A stretch of 32,942 nt of DNA, taken from contig NZ_MIJB01000043.1 in NCBI RefSeq assembly GCF_002174305.1, positions 1 to 32,942 of the forward strand, in the 5' to 3' direction. The stretch comes from Aeromicrobium sp. PE09-221 (GTDB taxonomy: Bacteria; Actinomycetota; Actinomycetes; Propionibacteriales; Nocardioidaceae). Each line of letters opens with the position of its first letter. The first letter of the stretch is position 1. Both the position numbers and the translations under genes were made by a program. This document shows positions 1-8,824 of the stretch, one piece after another. Below the pieces are notes generated by a model. That model did not search any database. It saw nothing but the letters and a program-made list of their open reading frames with translations, and was not told the DNA's origin.

Positions 1-12
1 GGGGGGGGGGGG
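1..12. other. Poly-G run at window edge
   Basis: The window opens with twelve consecutive G residues directly abutting ordinary sequence. This is most likely a contig-end or sequencing artefact (poly-G calls), not biology. Confidence 0.6.
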
Positions 13-74
13 AGGTGCCATGTCGACCGTTGGGTTTCCGGGACACGCAGCAGCTGGCGTCGTGGCGAGGGTCG

Positions 75-570
75 TCAGCCGTGGTGACCCTCGTGCTCGT
101 CCGGAACAACGGTCCGAACGGGAACACGGTCCTGGTCGCCGTTGCTGATGGCGGGGCCGATGACGAAGGCCGAGAGGGAGAACATCAGCGCGAACACACC
201 CAACGCGAGAGCGGGCGCCTTCCACGAGTCGAATCGTCGATGGAGTCGTCGCAGCATCGGTATGGAGAAGATCAGTCCGATGACGGCGAACAGCACGTTG
301 CCGGTCGCGCCGGTCACCAGTACTGCTCCGCCGAGAAGGGCCGACGTGGTGCAGCAGGTGGGGGAGCAGGCCCATGATGGCGCCGACAAGCGCGGTTAGT
401 GCGTTCCATGCAGTCCCGAAGACGCCCACGTGCTTGTCAGATTCAGCCGGAGCGAGTTCCTCCGAGTTGAGCTCACGATCCGGGACCTGGCGTGCGGGCA
501 TCGTTAGTCGTTCGTCCAGTAGGACAGCGTGGTCATCGTGCCGGTCTCGGCGTCGTGAATGTCGTGGCAT
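75..570 (-). pseudogene. Small membrane protein with HLLHH motif, frameshifted
   Basis: Reading left from an ATG at 570, which has an AGGGGA ribosome site 9 bases upstream, the frame encodes a His/Arg-rich start, then TALVGAIMGLLPHLLHHVG. It then runs out of frame inside the GGG at 338-340. Dropping one of these G's joins it to a second open frame (LLGGAVLVTGATGNVLF, then further hydrophobic segments and an acidic, His-containing tail ending HEGHHG). The repaired product is about 164 residues with three or four membrane segments. I recognise the architecture as a small uncharacterised membrane protein common near actinobacterial metal-resistance genes, with HLLHH as a plausible metal-binding motif. 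An alternative start is the ATG at 501. The extra base could be a real mutation or a homopolymer sequencing error. It lies downstream of the SHOCT gene in the same orientation and is probably co-transcribed. Confidence 0.6.
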
Positions 571-711
571 GGTGGGTCGTCCCCTGGCTCGGGTTGCGGC
601 TTCGAAGTTCACTTCCAAGGCCCGCCATCGGGCACGATGGCGACGATCGGACCTGGGTCTTCATGGCACGCCGTCGATCCCGTTGCGGCGACAAGACGGT
701 GGGTGGTTCTC

Positions 712-960
712 CTACCGCTGTGAGGTGCGCAGCACGGTGCTGCGGGCGTGGTACTCGTCCTCGTTGATCTCGCCGCGAGCGAACCGCTCATTAAGGATCT
801 GCATCGGGTCACTCCGAGCCGAAGGGGATGCATCAGAGCTCTGGGTGCCGCGGAAGATCGCGATCACTGCAACGATCACCAACGCCCAGAACGCGACCAT
901 GGCCAGAGTCATGAGGATCCAACCGACCCATCCCGTGCCGTCGTGATACCAACCCATCAT
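712..960 (-). CDS. SHOCT domain small membrane protein
   Basis: The 82-residue product starts at the first of two tandem ATGs, with AAGGAG nine bases upstream. Residues about 10-37 form one strong membrane segment (GWILMTLAMVAFWALVIVAV). The C-terminus (PMQILNERFARGEINEDEY) is a classical SHOCT module, a short oligomerisation-type helix pair often found at the end of small membrane proteins. No enzymatic role is visible. It is transcribed away from the two-component system, and the shared intergenic region carries one CTTCA-N6-CTTCA box in the orientation seen before other copper genes here. It is therefore probably induced with the copper regulon. Function is unknown. Confidence 0.85.
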   Translation of the reverse strand: MMGWYHDGTGWVGWILMTLAMVAFWALVIVAVIAIFRGTQSSDASPSARSDPMQILNERFARGEINEDEYHARSTVLRTSQR

Positions 961-1035
961 CGTGCTCAGCTCCTTCCTCGGGCCTCGTACTCTCAATGAT
1001 CGACCCGGCACTACGGCGACATAGTGGTCTTCGTG

Positions 1036-1051
1036 TGAAGGTTCGCTGAAG
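1036..1051 (-). promoter_or_regulatory. Putative response-regulator box A
   Basis: The plus strand reads TGAAGGTTCGCTGAAG, a perfect TGAAG direct repeat with an 11-base period. On the minus strand it is CTTCAGCGAACCTTCA. It lies 76 bases upstream of the SHOCT start and 54 bases upstream of the response regulator start, so it may control both. The 11-base period is typical of OmpR/PhoB-family dimers binding head to tail. Confidence 0.65.
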
Positions 1052-1104
1052 GATGGGCCGCCCGCGGTGCTGATCTGGGCTGGTAGGGCAGATGGACTGC
1101 CATC

Positions 1105-1881
1105 ATGTCGGGTATGGGCGAGGACGTGATCAACGGAACGGTCGGCTCATCGGCGGGAGGTGCCGCGGGGGTTCGTCCCCCGACGGGCCTGCGGGCGATG
1201 GTCGTCGAGGACGAGACGCACCTTGCGGGGGTCATCGGCAGCTACCTCGAACGCGAAGGCCTGGAGGTGGCTGTGGTCCACGACGGTCTGGAGGCATTGG
1301 AAGTCGCTCGAACCGTCGATCCGGATGTGGTGGTGCTGGACTTGGGTCTGCCGAGTCTGGACGGTGTGGAGGTCTGTCGGCAACTGCGCACATTCTCCGA
1401 TGCCTATGTGGTGATGCTGACGGCGCGCAGTGAGGAGGTCGACACCTTGATCGGACTCTCGGTGGGGGCAGACGATTACATGACCAAACCCTTCAGCCCT
1501 CGGATCCTGATGGCCCGGATCCAGGCACTGTTGCGCCGACCTCGGAAGCCGGATGGGGCAGACGACCACGTGGAAGGGGCCCGGACCTTCGGTGCGTTGG
1601 TCGTCGATCCACTGGGGCGAGACGTCTGGCTCGAGGGGGAACCGGTGTCGTTGACGCGCACCGAGTTCGACCTCCTGACCGCTCTCTCCGACCACCCGCA
1701 GATGGCATTCAGCCGCCGGCAACTCATCGACACCGTCTGGGGTCCCACCTGGGTCGGCGACGAACACCTGGTCGACGTCCACGTCGGACACTTGCGGCGC
1801 AAACTCAACGACGACGCCAGCCAGGCCCGATTCATCCGGACCGTCCGTGGAGTCGGCTACCGGATGGGCACCGGCCAGTGA
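1105..1881 (+). CDS. OmpR-family response regulator (CopR-like)
   Basis: A 258-residue DNA-binding response regulator. The receiver domain spans about residues 30-148, with acidic pocket residues E35/D36, phospho-acceptor D79 in VVVLDLGLP, T106 and K128 in MTKPF. A winged-helix domain of the OmpR/PhoB type follows to the end (LTRTEFDLLTALSDHP, then RFIRTVRGVGYRM). About 28 residues precede the receiver, so an internal start such as the ATG at 1114 is possible; the ribosome site is weak for either. The stop overlaps the sensor kinase GTG start. Its place beside csoR, copZ and copA, and the repeated 11-base-period box throughout this copper region, suggest it senses copper stress through its partner kinase. 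This is comparable to CopRS of corynebacteria, but the signal itself cannot be read from sequence. Confidence 0.88.
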   Translation: MSGMGEDVINGTVGSSAGGAAGVRPPTGLRAMVVEDETHLAGVIGSYLEREGLEVAVVHDGLEALEVARTVDPDVVVLDLGLPSLDGVEVCRQLRTFSDAYVVMLTARSEEVDTLIGLSVGADDYMTKPFSPRILMARIQALLRRPRKPDGADDHVEGARTFGALVVDPLGRDVWLEGEPVSLTRTEFDLLTALSDHPQMAFSRRQLIDTVWGPTWVGDEHLVDVHVGHLRRKLNDDASQARFIRTVRGVGYRMGTGQ

Positions 1882-3002
1882 CCGACCGCCGAGCTCGCGT
1901 GGACACGACCCGTGTCCGCTCTCGGTTCGCCGCTCGGCTCTTGGTGGCCCAAGCCCTGGTGCTCGTGGCCGGGGCCCTGACCACGTGGCTCGTGGCTTCC
2001 GTCGTGGGCCCCGGCATCTTCAGCGACCACCTGCAACAGGCCGGTGACGAACACACCGCCGAGCAGATCCGCCATGTGGAAGAGGCCTTCGCCTCCGCGC
2101 TGGTTCTGTCCATCTCTCTCGCGCTGATCGCCTCGGTGCTCGCAGCGCTGGCCGTCTCCTGGTACTTCAGCCGCCGGGTTCAGCGTTCGATCAGCGACGT
2201 CGCGGCGGCGGCGGCACAGGTCGCTGCCGGCCGGTACGGCGCCCGGGTGCCCGACCCGGGACTGGGTGAGGAGTTCGCCTCGCTCGCACTGACCTACAAC
2301 CGCCTCGCCGAGAAACTCGAAGCGACGGAGTCGACCCGCCGCAGCATGCTGGCCGACCTGGCCCACGAGATGCGCACCCCCTTGGCCACGATCGACGCCC
2401 ATCTCGAGGCCGTCGAGGACGGCATCCGGTACCTCGATGACGACACCTTGGGCGTCATCCGAGGCTCGACAGGCCGACTGCGGCGCTTGGCCGAGGACAT
2501 GACCGCCGTCTCGCGAGCGGAGGAAGGGCTCGACGTCACGCTGCGACCCGTGCCTGCAGCGGATGCTGCTGCGGCGGCCATCGAGGCCGCACGTGACCGG
2601 TTCGCAACCAAGGGGGTTCACCTGCTCAGCGAACTCGCCGACGCCGGCCAGGTCTGCCTTGACTCCGACAGATTCGGACAGGTGCTCGGCAACCTGCTCG
2701 ACAACGCTCTGCGCCACACTCCGACGGGCGGGACCGTGACCCTGGACTGTCGCCGCATCGATGACTGGGTGCAGTACCGCGTCAGCGACACGGGCCAGGG
2801 GGTGGCGGCAGAGCACCTGCCGCACTTGTTCGACCGGTTCTACCGCGCCGACAGCGCCCGCGACCGCGGCCACGGTGGCTCTGGCATCGGTCTGGCGATC
2901 GCCAAGGCGCTCGTGGAGGCACAAGGCGGTGGCATCTCGGTGATCAGTTCCGGGCCCGAGAGCGGCACGACGTTCACGTTGCGCTTTCCCTGCCTCAAGT
3001 AA
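1878..3002 (+). CDS. Sensor histidine kinase (CopS-like)
   Basis: The 374-residue product starts at a GTG overlapping the regulator's TGA, so the pair is translationally coupled. Two membrane segments (about residues 18-45 and 75-98) flank a short extracytoplasmic loop of roughly 30 residues. A HAMP linker follows, then the dimerisation helix with phospho-accepting H163 in LAHEMRTPL. The ATPase domain has the N box (NLLDNALRHTP), G1 (DTGQGV), F box (LFDRFYRAD) and G2 (GGSGIGLAIAKAL). All catalytic motifs look intact. The small sensor loop lacks an obvious Met- or His-rich copper site, so copper as the ligand is inferred only from neighbours. It probably phosphorylates the upstream regulator. 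Confidence 0.88.
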   Translation: MTDRRARVDTTRVRSRFAARLLVAQALVLVAGALTTWLVASVVGPGIFSDHLQQAGDEHTAEQIRHVEEAFASALVLSISLALIASVLAALAVSWYFSRRVQRSISDVAAAAAQVAAGRYGARVPDPGLGEEFASLALTYNRLAEKLEATESTRRSMLADLAHEMRTPLATIDAHLEAVEDGIRYLDDDTLGVIRGSTGRLRRLAEDMTAVSRAEEGLDVTLRPVPAADAAAAAIEAARDRFATKGVHLLSELADAGQVCLDSDRFGQVLGNLLDNALRHTPTGGTVTLDCRRIDDWVQYRVSDTGQGVAAEHLPHLFDRFYRADSARDRGHGGSGIGLAIAKALVEAQGGGISVISSGPESGTTFTLRFPCLK

Positions 3003-3031
3003 CTCGTCCGCGCGGACTGAACGGTCCGGAT

Positions 3032-3047
3032 CTTCAGCGAAACATCA
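3032..3047 (+). promoter_or_regulatory. Putative response-regulator box B
   Basis: CTTCAGCGAAACATCA: the left half matches CTTCA exactly and the right half is CATCA, with the same 11-base period and the same GCGAA centre as boxes A and E. It lies about 215 bases upstream of csoR, just after the kinase stop codon. Confidence 0.5.
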
Positions 3048-3085
3048 CAGAACCTCGCGGTCTTTCACCTACTGCCCTGGTCATC

Positions 3086-3130
3086 ATGGCCGTGTTCAAC
3101 ACCGACTCGGTGAACGACATCAGCGTCTGA
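3086..3130 (+). other. Possible 14-codon leader ORF flanked by an inverted repeat
   Basis: An ATG at 3086 opens a 14-residue reading frame (MAVFNTDSVNDISV) that ends in TGA at 3128-3130. It is framed by CTGCCCTG (3072-3079) and CAGGGCAG (3131-3138), an exact 8-base inverted repeat. It lies between boxes B and C in the leader region of the copper operon. No clear ribosome site is present, so translation is uncertain. Confidence 0.2.
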
Positions 3131-3151
3131 CAGGGCAGGAAGCGGCGAACA

Positions 3152-3167
3152 TGAAGGTTCGACGAAG
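3152..3167 (+). promoter_or_regulatory. Putative response-regulator box C
   Basis: TGAAGGTTCGACGAAG, the same core as box A with one change in the second repeat (CGAAG). It lies 26 bases upstream of the first CsoR operator, in the opposite orientation to box B. Confidence 0.5.
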
Positions 3168-3192
3168 TTCTCTTCGCGGCCGTGCTTTTCAT

Positions 3193-3207
3193 TACCCGGT
3201 GGGGGTA
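3193..3207 (+). promoter_or_regulatory. CsoR operator 1
   Basis: TACCCGGTGGGGGTA matches the TACCC-N5-GGGTA pattern of CsoR copper operators. A TATGGT hexamer (3206-3211), a plausible -10, overlaps its right edge, so CsoR binding should block the promoter of the csoR-copZ-copA operon. Confidence 0.75.
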
Positions 3208-3226
3208 TGGTCAGTGACGAAGACCG

Positions 3227-3243
3227 ATACCCCCGAGGGGTAT
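3227..3243 (+). promoter_or_regulatory. CsoR operator 2
   Basis: ATACCCCCGAGGGGTAT is a perfect inverted repeat (7-base arms, 3-base centre) of the CsoR type, 20 bases before the csoR start codon and probably downstream of the transcription start. Confidence 0.75.
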
Positions 3244-3262
3244 CCTCCGAAGGAGTTTCGCG

Positions 3263-3547
3263 ATGGCCGTTGAACCGGGATACATCACCGAGAAGCAGGC
3301 TGTCCTCGCCAGGCTGCGTCGCGTTGAGGGTCAGGTGCGCGGCCTGCAGCGGCTGGTGGACGAGGAGCAGTACTGCATCGACATCCTCACCCAGTTGTCG
3401 GCGGCCACGAAGGCTCTCGAAGGCGTCGCGCTGCTACTGCTGGACCAGCATCTCGAGCACTGCCTGACGCACCCCACCGACCCTGCCGAGGCCCAGCAGA
3501 AGCTCAACGAGGCCTCCGCAGCGATCCGGCGACTCGTCCGCTCATGA
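3263..3547 (+). CDS. csoR: Copper-sensing repressor CsoR
   Basis: A 94-residue all-helical repressor of the CsoR/RcnR family. The copper ligands are visible as C38 (YCID), H63 and C67 (DQHLEHC), the C-H-C triad that binds Cu(I) and releases the protein from DNA. The family's basic helix is present (RLRRVEGQVRGLQRLV). The ATG at 3263 is preceded by a GAAGGAG-type site. It is the first gene of the copper efflux operon, and two operators lie directly upstream, so it is presumably autoregulated. The stop overlaps an ATG (ATGA), but the better start for the next gene is at 3574. Length is normal for the family. Confidence 0.95.
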   Translation: MAVEPGYITEKQAVLARLRRVEGQVRGLQRLVDEEQYCIDILTQLSAATKALEGVALLLLDQHLEHCLTHPTDPAEAQQKLNEASAAIRRLVRS

Positions 3548-3573
3548 TCGATCCATCAAACGAAGGAGCACCC

Positions 3574-3957
3574 ATGTCCGTGTCAGACGACAGCCGCAAT
3601 CTACAACTGCTCGACTCCTCCGTCGGCGACGGCGGAGGGTGCGGCTGCGGGGGATGCGGCTGCGGATCCAACACCCAGTCCGACAGTTCGACCGACACCA
3701 CCACTGAGGCGATCACCATCGCCGCGCCGAAGGAGAGCGACATGACCACCAACACCTACGCCGTCACCGGAATGACCTGCGGCCACTGCGCCAGCGCCGT
3801 CACCGGCGAACTCAAGAGCCTCGACGGAGTCACCGACGTCACCGTCGACCTCGTCGCCGGCGGTACCTCGACAGTCACCGTCGCGAGCGCCGAGCCACTC
3901 GACCAGACCCAGGTCGCCGCCGCCCTCGACGAGGCCGGCGACTACCAACTCGCCTGA
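3574..3957 (+). CDS. copZ: HMA-domain copper chaperone with Cys-rich N-terminal extension (CopZ-like)
   Basis: From the ATG at 3574 (GAAGGAG five bases upstream) the product is 127 residues. A glycine/cysteine cluster, GGGCGCGGCGCG (C23, C25, C28, C30), is followed by a Ser/Thr/Asp-rich linker. A complete heavy-metal-associated domain then begins near residue 57, with the metal site GMTCGHC (C69, C72). A second ATG at 3742 has its own GAAGGAG six bases upstream and would give a standard 71-residue CopZ. Either or both forms may be made. CopZ carries Cu(I) in the cytosol and hands it to the CopA pump encoded next. The extra Cys cluster resembles a metallothionein-like metal site. It is the second gene of the csoR operon. 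Confidence 0.88.
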   Translation: MSVSDDSRNLQLLDSSVGDGGGCGCGGCGCGSNTQSDSSTDTTTEAITIAAPKESDMTTNTYAVTGMTCGHCASAVTGELKSLDGVTDVTVDLVAGGTSTVTVASAEPLDQTQVAAALDEAGDYQLA

Positions 3958-4009
3958 GGACCGAAACCCTCACGCGCATCCCGATTCAATCCAGGCAGGA
4001 GACACAGTC

Positions 4010-6355
4010 ATGGCACAACCAACCCCTACGGTCGACGCGCTGCACGACGTCGAGCTCGCCATCGGCGGGATGACCTGTGCCTCCTGCGCCGCGCGGATCG
4101 AAAAGAAGCTGAACAAGGTCGAGGGTGTGTCGGCCACGGTCAACTACGCCACCGAAAAGGCCAAGGTCAGTTATCCGACGACGCTCACCCCTGCCGATCT
4201 TGTCAGCGTGGTGGAGGCCACCGGGTACACCGCGACCGTGCCCACTCAGGCGGCCAGCGGTGACGACCCTTCGACCGACGCGCAGACGGACCACCGGGAT
4301 CTGGAGGCCGCGAGCTGGCGACAGCGCCTGATCGTCTCAACCGTGCTCTCCGTCCCGGTCCTGGCGATGTCGATGATTCCGGCGTTGCAGTTCGACAACT
4401 GGCAGTGGATCTCACTGACGCTGGCCTCACCCGTGGTCGTCTGGGGGGCGGCCCCGTTCCACCGTGCCGCGGTGACCAACGCGCGCCACGGCGCGGCGAC
4501 CATGGACACCCTCATTTCCGTCGGAGTCACCGCCGCGTGGCTCTGGTCGTTGTGGGCGCTGCTGTTCACCCACGCCGGGATGACTGGCATGCGGATGCCG
4601 TTCGACCTCTTCCCGGATGGTGAAGCTGACGTCCACATCTACCTGGAGGTCGCGGCGGCGGTGACCACCTTCATCATTGCGGGCCGCTACTTCGAGGCTC
4701 GAGCCAAGCGCCAGTCTGGAGCGGCTTTACGCGCCCTGCTCGACATGGGCGCCAAGGACGTTGCCGTCCTGCGCGGCGGCACGGAGGTGCGCGTGCCGGT
4801 GGGCCAACTTGAGGTCGGCGACCGGTTCCTGGTGCGCCCGGGCGAGAAGGTCGCCACCGATGGCGTCGTCGAGGACGGTACATCGGCAATCGACGCGTCC
4901 ATGCTCACGGGCGAGTCGGTCCCCGTCGAGGTCGGGCCCGGTGATGTCGTCGTGGGCGCCACGGTGAACGCCGGCGGACGTCTGGTGGTCCGGGCCGCCC
5001 GCGTCGGAGCCGACACCCAACTCGCCCAGATGGCACGGCTGGTCGAGGACGCCCAGAACGGCAAGGCGCAGGTCCAGCGACTCGCCGACCGTGTCTCAGC
5101 CGTATTCGTGCCCATCGTGCTCGTGCTCTCCTTGGTCACGCTCACCGCTTGGCTGCTGACTGGTCACAGCGTCACCGCCGCATTCACCGCCGCGGTGGCG
5201 GTGCTGATCATCGCCTGCCCCTGCGCCCTCGGTCTCGCGACCCCCACCGCACTGCTCGTCGGGACCGGCCGCGGTGCCCAACTCGGCGTGCTCATCAAGG
5301 GCCCGGAGGTGCTCGAGTCCACTCGGGTGGTCGACACGATCGTCCTGGACAAGACCGGCACCGTGACCACCGGAAGGATGGAACTGGTCGATGTGGTCCC
5401 CGCCGATGGTGTGAACAGTGCCGATCTGCTCCGGCTGGTCGGTGCCCTCGAGAACGCCTCGGAACACCCCATCGGTCAGGCCATTGCCACCGGGGCCAGC
5501 CAACGACTCGAGTCGCAGCTGCCCGATGTCGAGGGATTCTCCTCGACCCAAGGCCTCGGCGTCGCCGGGGTGGTCGACGGCCACGCGGTCGTGGCCGGCC
5601 GCCCCGGCTGGCTGGCCCGAGAGTGGAACCAACCCCTCGACGCGAGCCTGGCGGGAGTGGTCGAGGCCGCGGAACAGCAAGGCCGGACCGTGATCGCCGC
5701 TGGCTGGGACGGAGCGGCCCGCGGGGTCGTCGTGGTCTCCGACGCGATCAAGCCCACGAGTGCGCAGGCCGTGGCCGAGCTCAAGGAGCTGGGACTCGAG
5801 CCGATTCTGCTCACCGGTGACAACGAACGCGCTGCCCGTGCCGTCGCCGCCGAGGTGGGCATCGAGCAGGTGATCGCCGAGGTCCTCCCCGCTGAGAAGG
5901 TCGCCACTGTCGAGCGTTTGCAGCGCGAGGGCCGCACGGTCGCCATGGTGGGAGACGGCGTCAACGACGCCGCGGCACTGGCCACCTCCAACCTGGGCAT
6001 CGCCATGGGCACCGGCACCGACGCCGCCATCGAGGCTTCCGACCTCACTCTCGTTCGCGGCGACCTGCGCGCCGCCGTGGACGCGATCCGGCTCTCTCGG
6101 CGCACGCTGCGGACCATCAAGAGCAACCTGTTCTGGGCCTTCGCCTACAACGTTGCGGCGCTGCCCCTGGCCGCGCTCGGTCTGCTCAACCCGCTGATCG
6201 CCGGCGCTGCCATGGCGTTCTCCTCGGTGTTCGTCGTGTCGAACAGTTTGCGACTGCGGCGCTTCCAGCCCGTCTCGACGCAGACAGCCGAGACGTCGCA
6301 CGCTCGCCTTGACTCAAGCAAGACCAACCTTTCCCATGTGGAGGCAGGACGATGA
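4010..6355 (+). CDS. copA: Cu(I)-exporting P1B-1 ATPase CopA
   Basis: The 781-residue copper pump starts with an AGGAGA site upstream. It has one N-terminal HMA domain (GGMTCASC, C23 and C26), the actuator motif TGES, the transmembrane metal site CPC (C403-P404-C405), the phosphorylation motif DKTGT (D447), the SEHP loop and the hinge GDGVND. The last membrane helices carry YN and MAFSS, which with CPC form the Cu(I) sites of the P1B-1 subgroup. It should pump cytosolic Cu(I) out using ATP, fed by the CopZ encoded upstream. All catalytic residues are present. The stop codon overlaps the ATG of the next ATPase by four bases, so the two pumps are translationally coupled. Regulation is through the CsoR operators and probably boxes B and C. 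Confidence 0.96.
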   Translation: MAQPTPTVDALHDVELAIGGMTCASCAARIEKKLNKVEGVSATVNYATEKAKVSYPTTLTPADLVSVVEATGYTATVPTQAASGDDPSTDAQTDHRDLEAASWRQRLIVSTVLSVPVLAMSMIPALQFDNWQWISLTLASPVVVWGAAPFHRAAVTNARHGAATMDTLISVGVTAAWLWSLWALLFTHAGMTGMRMPFDLFPDGEADVHIYLEVAAAVTTFIIAGRYFEARAKRQSGAALRALLDMGAKDVAVLRGGTEVRVPVGQLEVGDRFLVRPGEKVATDGVVEDGTSAIDASMLTGESVPVEVGPGDVVVGATVNAGGRLVVRAARVGADTQLAQMARLVEDAQNGKAQVQRLADRVSAVFVPIVLVLSLVTLTAWLLTGHSVTAAFTAAVAVLIIACPCALGLATPTALLVGTGRGAQLGVLIKGPEVLESTRVVDTIVLDKTGTVTTGRMELVDVVPADGVNSADLLRLVGALENASEHPIGQAIATGASQRLESQLPDVEGFSSTQGLGVAGVVDGHAVVAGRPGWLAREWNQPLDASLAGVVEAAEQQGRTVIAAGWDGAARGVVVVSDAIKPTSAQAVAELKELGLEPILLTGDNERAARAVAAEVGIEQVIAEVLPAEKVATVERLQREGRTVAMVGDGVNDAAALATSNLGIAMGTGTDAAIEASDLTLVRGDLRAAVDAIRLSRRTLRTIKSNLFWAFAYNVAALPLAALGLLNPLIAGAAMAFSSVFVVSNSLRLRRFQPVSTQTAETSHARLDSSKTNLSHVEAGR

Positions 6356-8811
6356 CGACGCACCAGCACACGAGCGGCCACCGCGACCATCACGCGCAGC
6401 GTGACGGGGGTACCACCGCCATCATCGAGGTCTCTGGGGTCCAGTGGGCGTCCAGCAAGAACGTCGCCGAAGCGATGCTGTCGCGCCGGCCCGGGGTGCT
6501 CTCCGTCGATGCCAACCCGGTCGCCCAGACGGCCACCGTCACCTATGACCCGAAGCGCACCAGCGTGAGCGATCTGCGGGACTGGGTGCGCGAATGCGGA
6601 TTCCACTGCGCGGGACAGTCGGTTCCCAATCATGTGTGCGATCCGCTGCTCGAGCCTGGCCGTGACGAGCACGCCGAGCACCACCACGAGCTCCAGCACG
6701 ACGGTCACGACGCGGGCAGCAGCCACGCAGGCGCGGCTTCGCCGATCTCGTCACCGCATGATGCGATGGGCCACGGCGGTCACGGGACGATGTCGATGGC
6801 TGACATGGTTCGCGACATGCGCAACCGATTCCTGGTCGCCCTGCTGCTCGCGGTACCCATCACGCTGTATTCGCCGATGGGGCGGGACATGCTCGGCTTC
6901 GACGCGGCCGCTCCGTTCGGGATGCGCGATGACATCTTCGCCTTGATCCTGTCCCTGCCGGTGATCTTCTACTCGGCCTGGATCTTCTTCGACGGCGCCT
7001 GGCGGGCGCTCCGGGCCAAGACGCTGGACATGATGGTGCTGGTGGCCGTGGCCGTCGGAGCCGGCTGGCTGTACTCCCTCGGAGTCACCGTCACTGGGGG
7101 CGGTGAGGTCTTCTACGAGGCCGTTGTCATGCTCGCCGTGTTCGTGTTGCTCGGCCATTGGTTCGAGATGCGGGCACGAGGCGGCGCCAATGACGCGATC
7201 CGTACGTTGCTTGACCTGGCTCCACCGTTGGCGGTCGTTCTCCGCGACGACGAACCGGTCGAAGTTCCCACCTCCGAGGTCGAGGTCGATGACCTTCTCC
7301 TGATCCGGCCGGGGGCGAAGATCGCCACTGACGGCACCGTCGAAGAGGGCGAGTCGGAGGTCGACGAGTCCATGGTCACCGGCGAGAGCCTCCCGGTGCA
7401 CAAGGGGCCCGGCGATCGGGTCATCGGCGCCACCATCAACGCCAGCGGCACCATCCGGGTACGCGCCACCAAGGTGGGCGCTGACACCGCTTTGGCACAG
7501 ATCGTCGCGCTGGTGCAGCAGGCGCAGAACTCCAAAGCGCCGGGACAGCGACTCGCGGACCGGGCCGCATTTTGGCTCGTCCTGGTCGCACTGGTCGGTG
7601 GAGTCGCCACCTTCCTGGTCTGGCTCGCTGCCGGCGCAAGCGTGCAGACTGCGCTGCTGTTCGCCATCACCGTGGTCGTGATCACCTGCCCCGATGCCCT
7701 CGGACTCGCCACGCCGACAGCGATCATGGTCGGCTCCGGCCTCGGCGCGAAGCGCGGGATCCTGTTCAAGAACGCCACCGCCATCGAGAGCTCCGCGCGC
7801 GTCGACACCGTCGTCTTCGACAAGACCGGCACCCTCACCAAGGGGGAGCCCGAGGTCACGGACGTCATTGTCGGCGACTTCGATCGCGATCGGGTCCTGG
7901 CGCTCGCGGGCGCACTCGAACGAGAGTCCGAACATCCTCTCGCTCAGGCCGTCGTGCGCCACGTCGATGCAACCGATGTGCCGCGCTTGCGCGCCACCGG
8001 ATTCCGCAACGTCACGGGCATCGGCGCCCTCGCCGAGGTCGACGGCCACCAGATCGCCATCGGCAACCGTCGCCTCATGGAATCCGAAGCGATCACCATC
8101 GGTGACCTGGGTGCTCAGCGCGACGAGATCGCCGCCGGCGGCCGCACGGCGGTGTTCGTTGCCGTCGATGATCGGGTCGTCGCGGTGATCGGCATCGCCG
8201 ACGCGGTCCGCGAGACGTCCGCCGCCGCGATCTCCGCACTTCACGAGGCAGGCATCAGGGTCGCCATGCTCACCGGCGACAACCGTGCGACCGCCGAGCG
8301 GATCGCCGAGGAGTTGGGCATCGACGACGTCATCGCGGACGTCCTGCCCGAGGACAAGGCACACCAGGTCAAGCAACTGCAGGCGCAGGGGCGCACCGTG
8401 GCGATGGTCGGTGACGGAGTCAACGACTCGCCTTCTCTCGTGCAGGCAGACGTCGGCATCGCGGTTGGCGCGGGTACCGACGTCGCGATCGACGCCGCAG
8501 ACGTCGTTCTCATGAGGTCGGACCCGCTGGACGTCCCCGTGGCGCTGACGATCGGCCGAGGCACACTGCGCAAGATGCGTCAGAATCTCGGTTGGGCGGT
8601 GGGATACAACGCGATCGCGCTACCCATCGCGGCAGGTGTCTTCCAACCGTCCTTCGGCCTGGTCCTGAGGCCCGAGGTCGCCGCCTTGTCGATGTCCGGC
8701 TCCAGCTTGCTGGTGGCAGTCAACGCGCTGCTGCTCAAGCGACTGCGGTTGCCCGGGCAGCAGCCCGAGAACGATCCCACCCAGCGTTCGGAGATGCAGC
8801 GGGCGTCCTGA
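6352..8811 (+). CDS. CopB-like P1B ATPase with CPD metal motif
   Basis: An 819-residue heavy-metal P-type ATPase. The N-terminus is His-rich ([13 protein letters not shown]). An HMA-like fold follows in which the usual CxxC is replaced (GVQWASSKN), then a second His-rich stretch ([14 protein letters not shown]). Actuator TGES, DKTGT (D490), SEHP and GDGVND are intact. The membrane metal motif is TCPDALG (C446-P447-D448) rather than CPC, CPH or SPC. The late helices carry YN and MSGSS, the pattern of CopB-type pumps. The likely substrate is copper, possibly Cu(II), but the Asp in the motif leaves specificity open. Position in the csoR operon and overlap with copA support a copper role. Homologues with CPD are, from memory, common in actinobacteria, but I know of no biochemical assignment. 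Confidence 0.9.
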   Translation: MTTHQHTSGHRDHHAQRDGGTTAIIEVSGVQWASSKNVAEAMLSRRPGVLSVDANPVAQTATVTYDPKRTSVSDLRDWVRECGFHCAGQSVPNHVCDPLLEPGRDEHAEHHHELQHDGHDAGSSHAGAASPISSPHDAMGHGGHGTMSMADMVRDMRNRFLVALLLAVPITLYSPMGRDMLGFDAAAPFGMRDDIFALILSLPVIFYSAWIFFDGAWRALRAKTLDMMVLVAVAVGAGWLYSLGVTVTGGGEVFYEAVVMLAVFVLLGHWFEMRARGGANDAIRTLLDLAPPLAVVLRDDEPVEVPTSEVEVDDLLLIRPGAKIATDGTVEEGESEVDESMVTGESLPVHKGPGDRVIGATINASGTIRVRATKVGADTALAQIVALVQQAQNSKAPGQRLADRAAFWLVLVALVGGVATFLVWLAAGASVQTALLFAITVVVITCPDALGLATPTAIMVGSGLGAKRGILFKNATAIESSARVDTVVFDKTGTLTKGEPEVTDVIVGDFDRDRVLALAGALERESEHPLAQAVVRHVDATDVPRLRATGFRNVTGIGALAEVDGHQIAIGNRRLMESEAITIGDLGAQRDEIAAGGRTAVFVAVDDRVVAVIGIADAVRETSAAAISALHEAGIRVAMLTGDNRATAERIAEELGIDDVIADVLPEDKAHQVKQLQAQGRTVAMVGDGVNDSPSLVQADVGIAVGAGTDVAIDAADVVLMRSDPLDVPVALTIGRGTLRKMRQNLGWAVGYNAIALPIAAGVFQPSFGLVLRPEVAALSMSGSSLLVAVNALLLKRLRLPGQQPENDPTQRSEMQRAS

Positions 8812-8824
8812 GAGAGCTTGTGCC

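Noticed and set aside
1..12. Run of twelve G residues
   Set aside because: Position at the exact window edge and lack of any context point to a sequencing or assembly artefact rather than a G-quadruplex element.
504..536. Ten-codon minus-strand frame (MTTLSYWTND) ending just before the ATG at 501
   Set aside because: The in-frame upstream ATG at 570 with a good ribosome site extends the real gene through this segment, so the short frame is a shadow.
1857..2924. Long minus-strand open frame opposite the sensor kinase
   Set aside because: GC-rich antisense frame overlapping a kinase with all motifs intact; composition is His/Arg/Gly rich with no domain pattern. Other long antisense frames at 5096-6301, 6751-8376, 21396-23069 and 31363-32769 were dismissed for the same reason.
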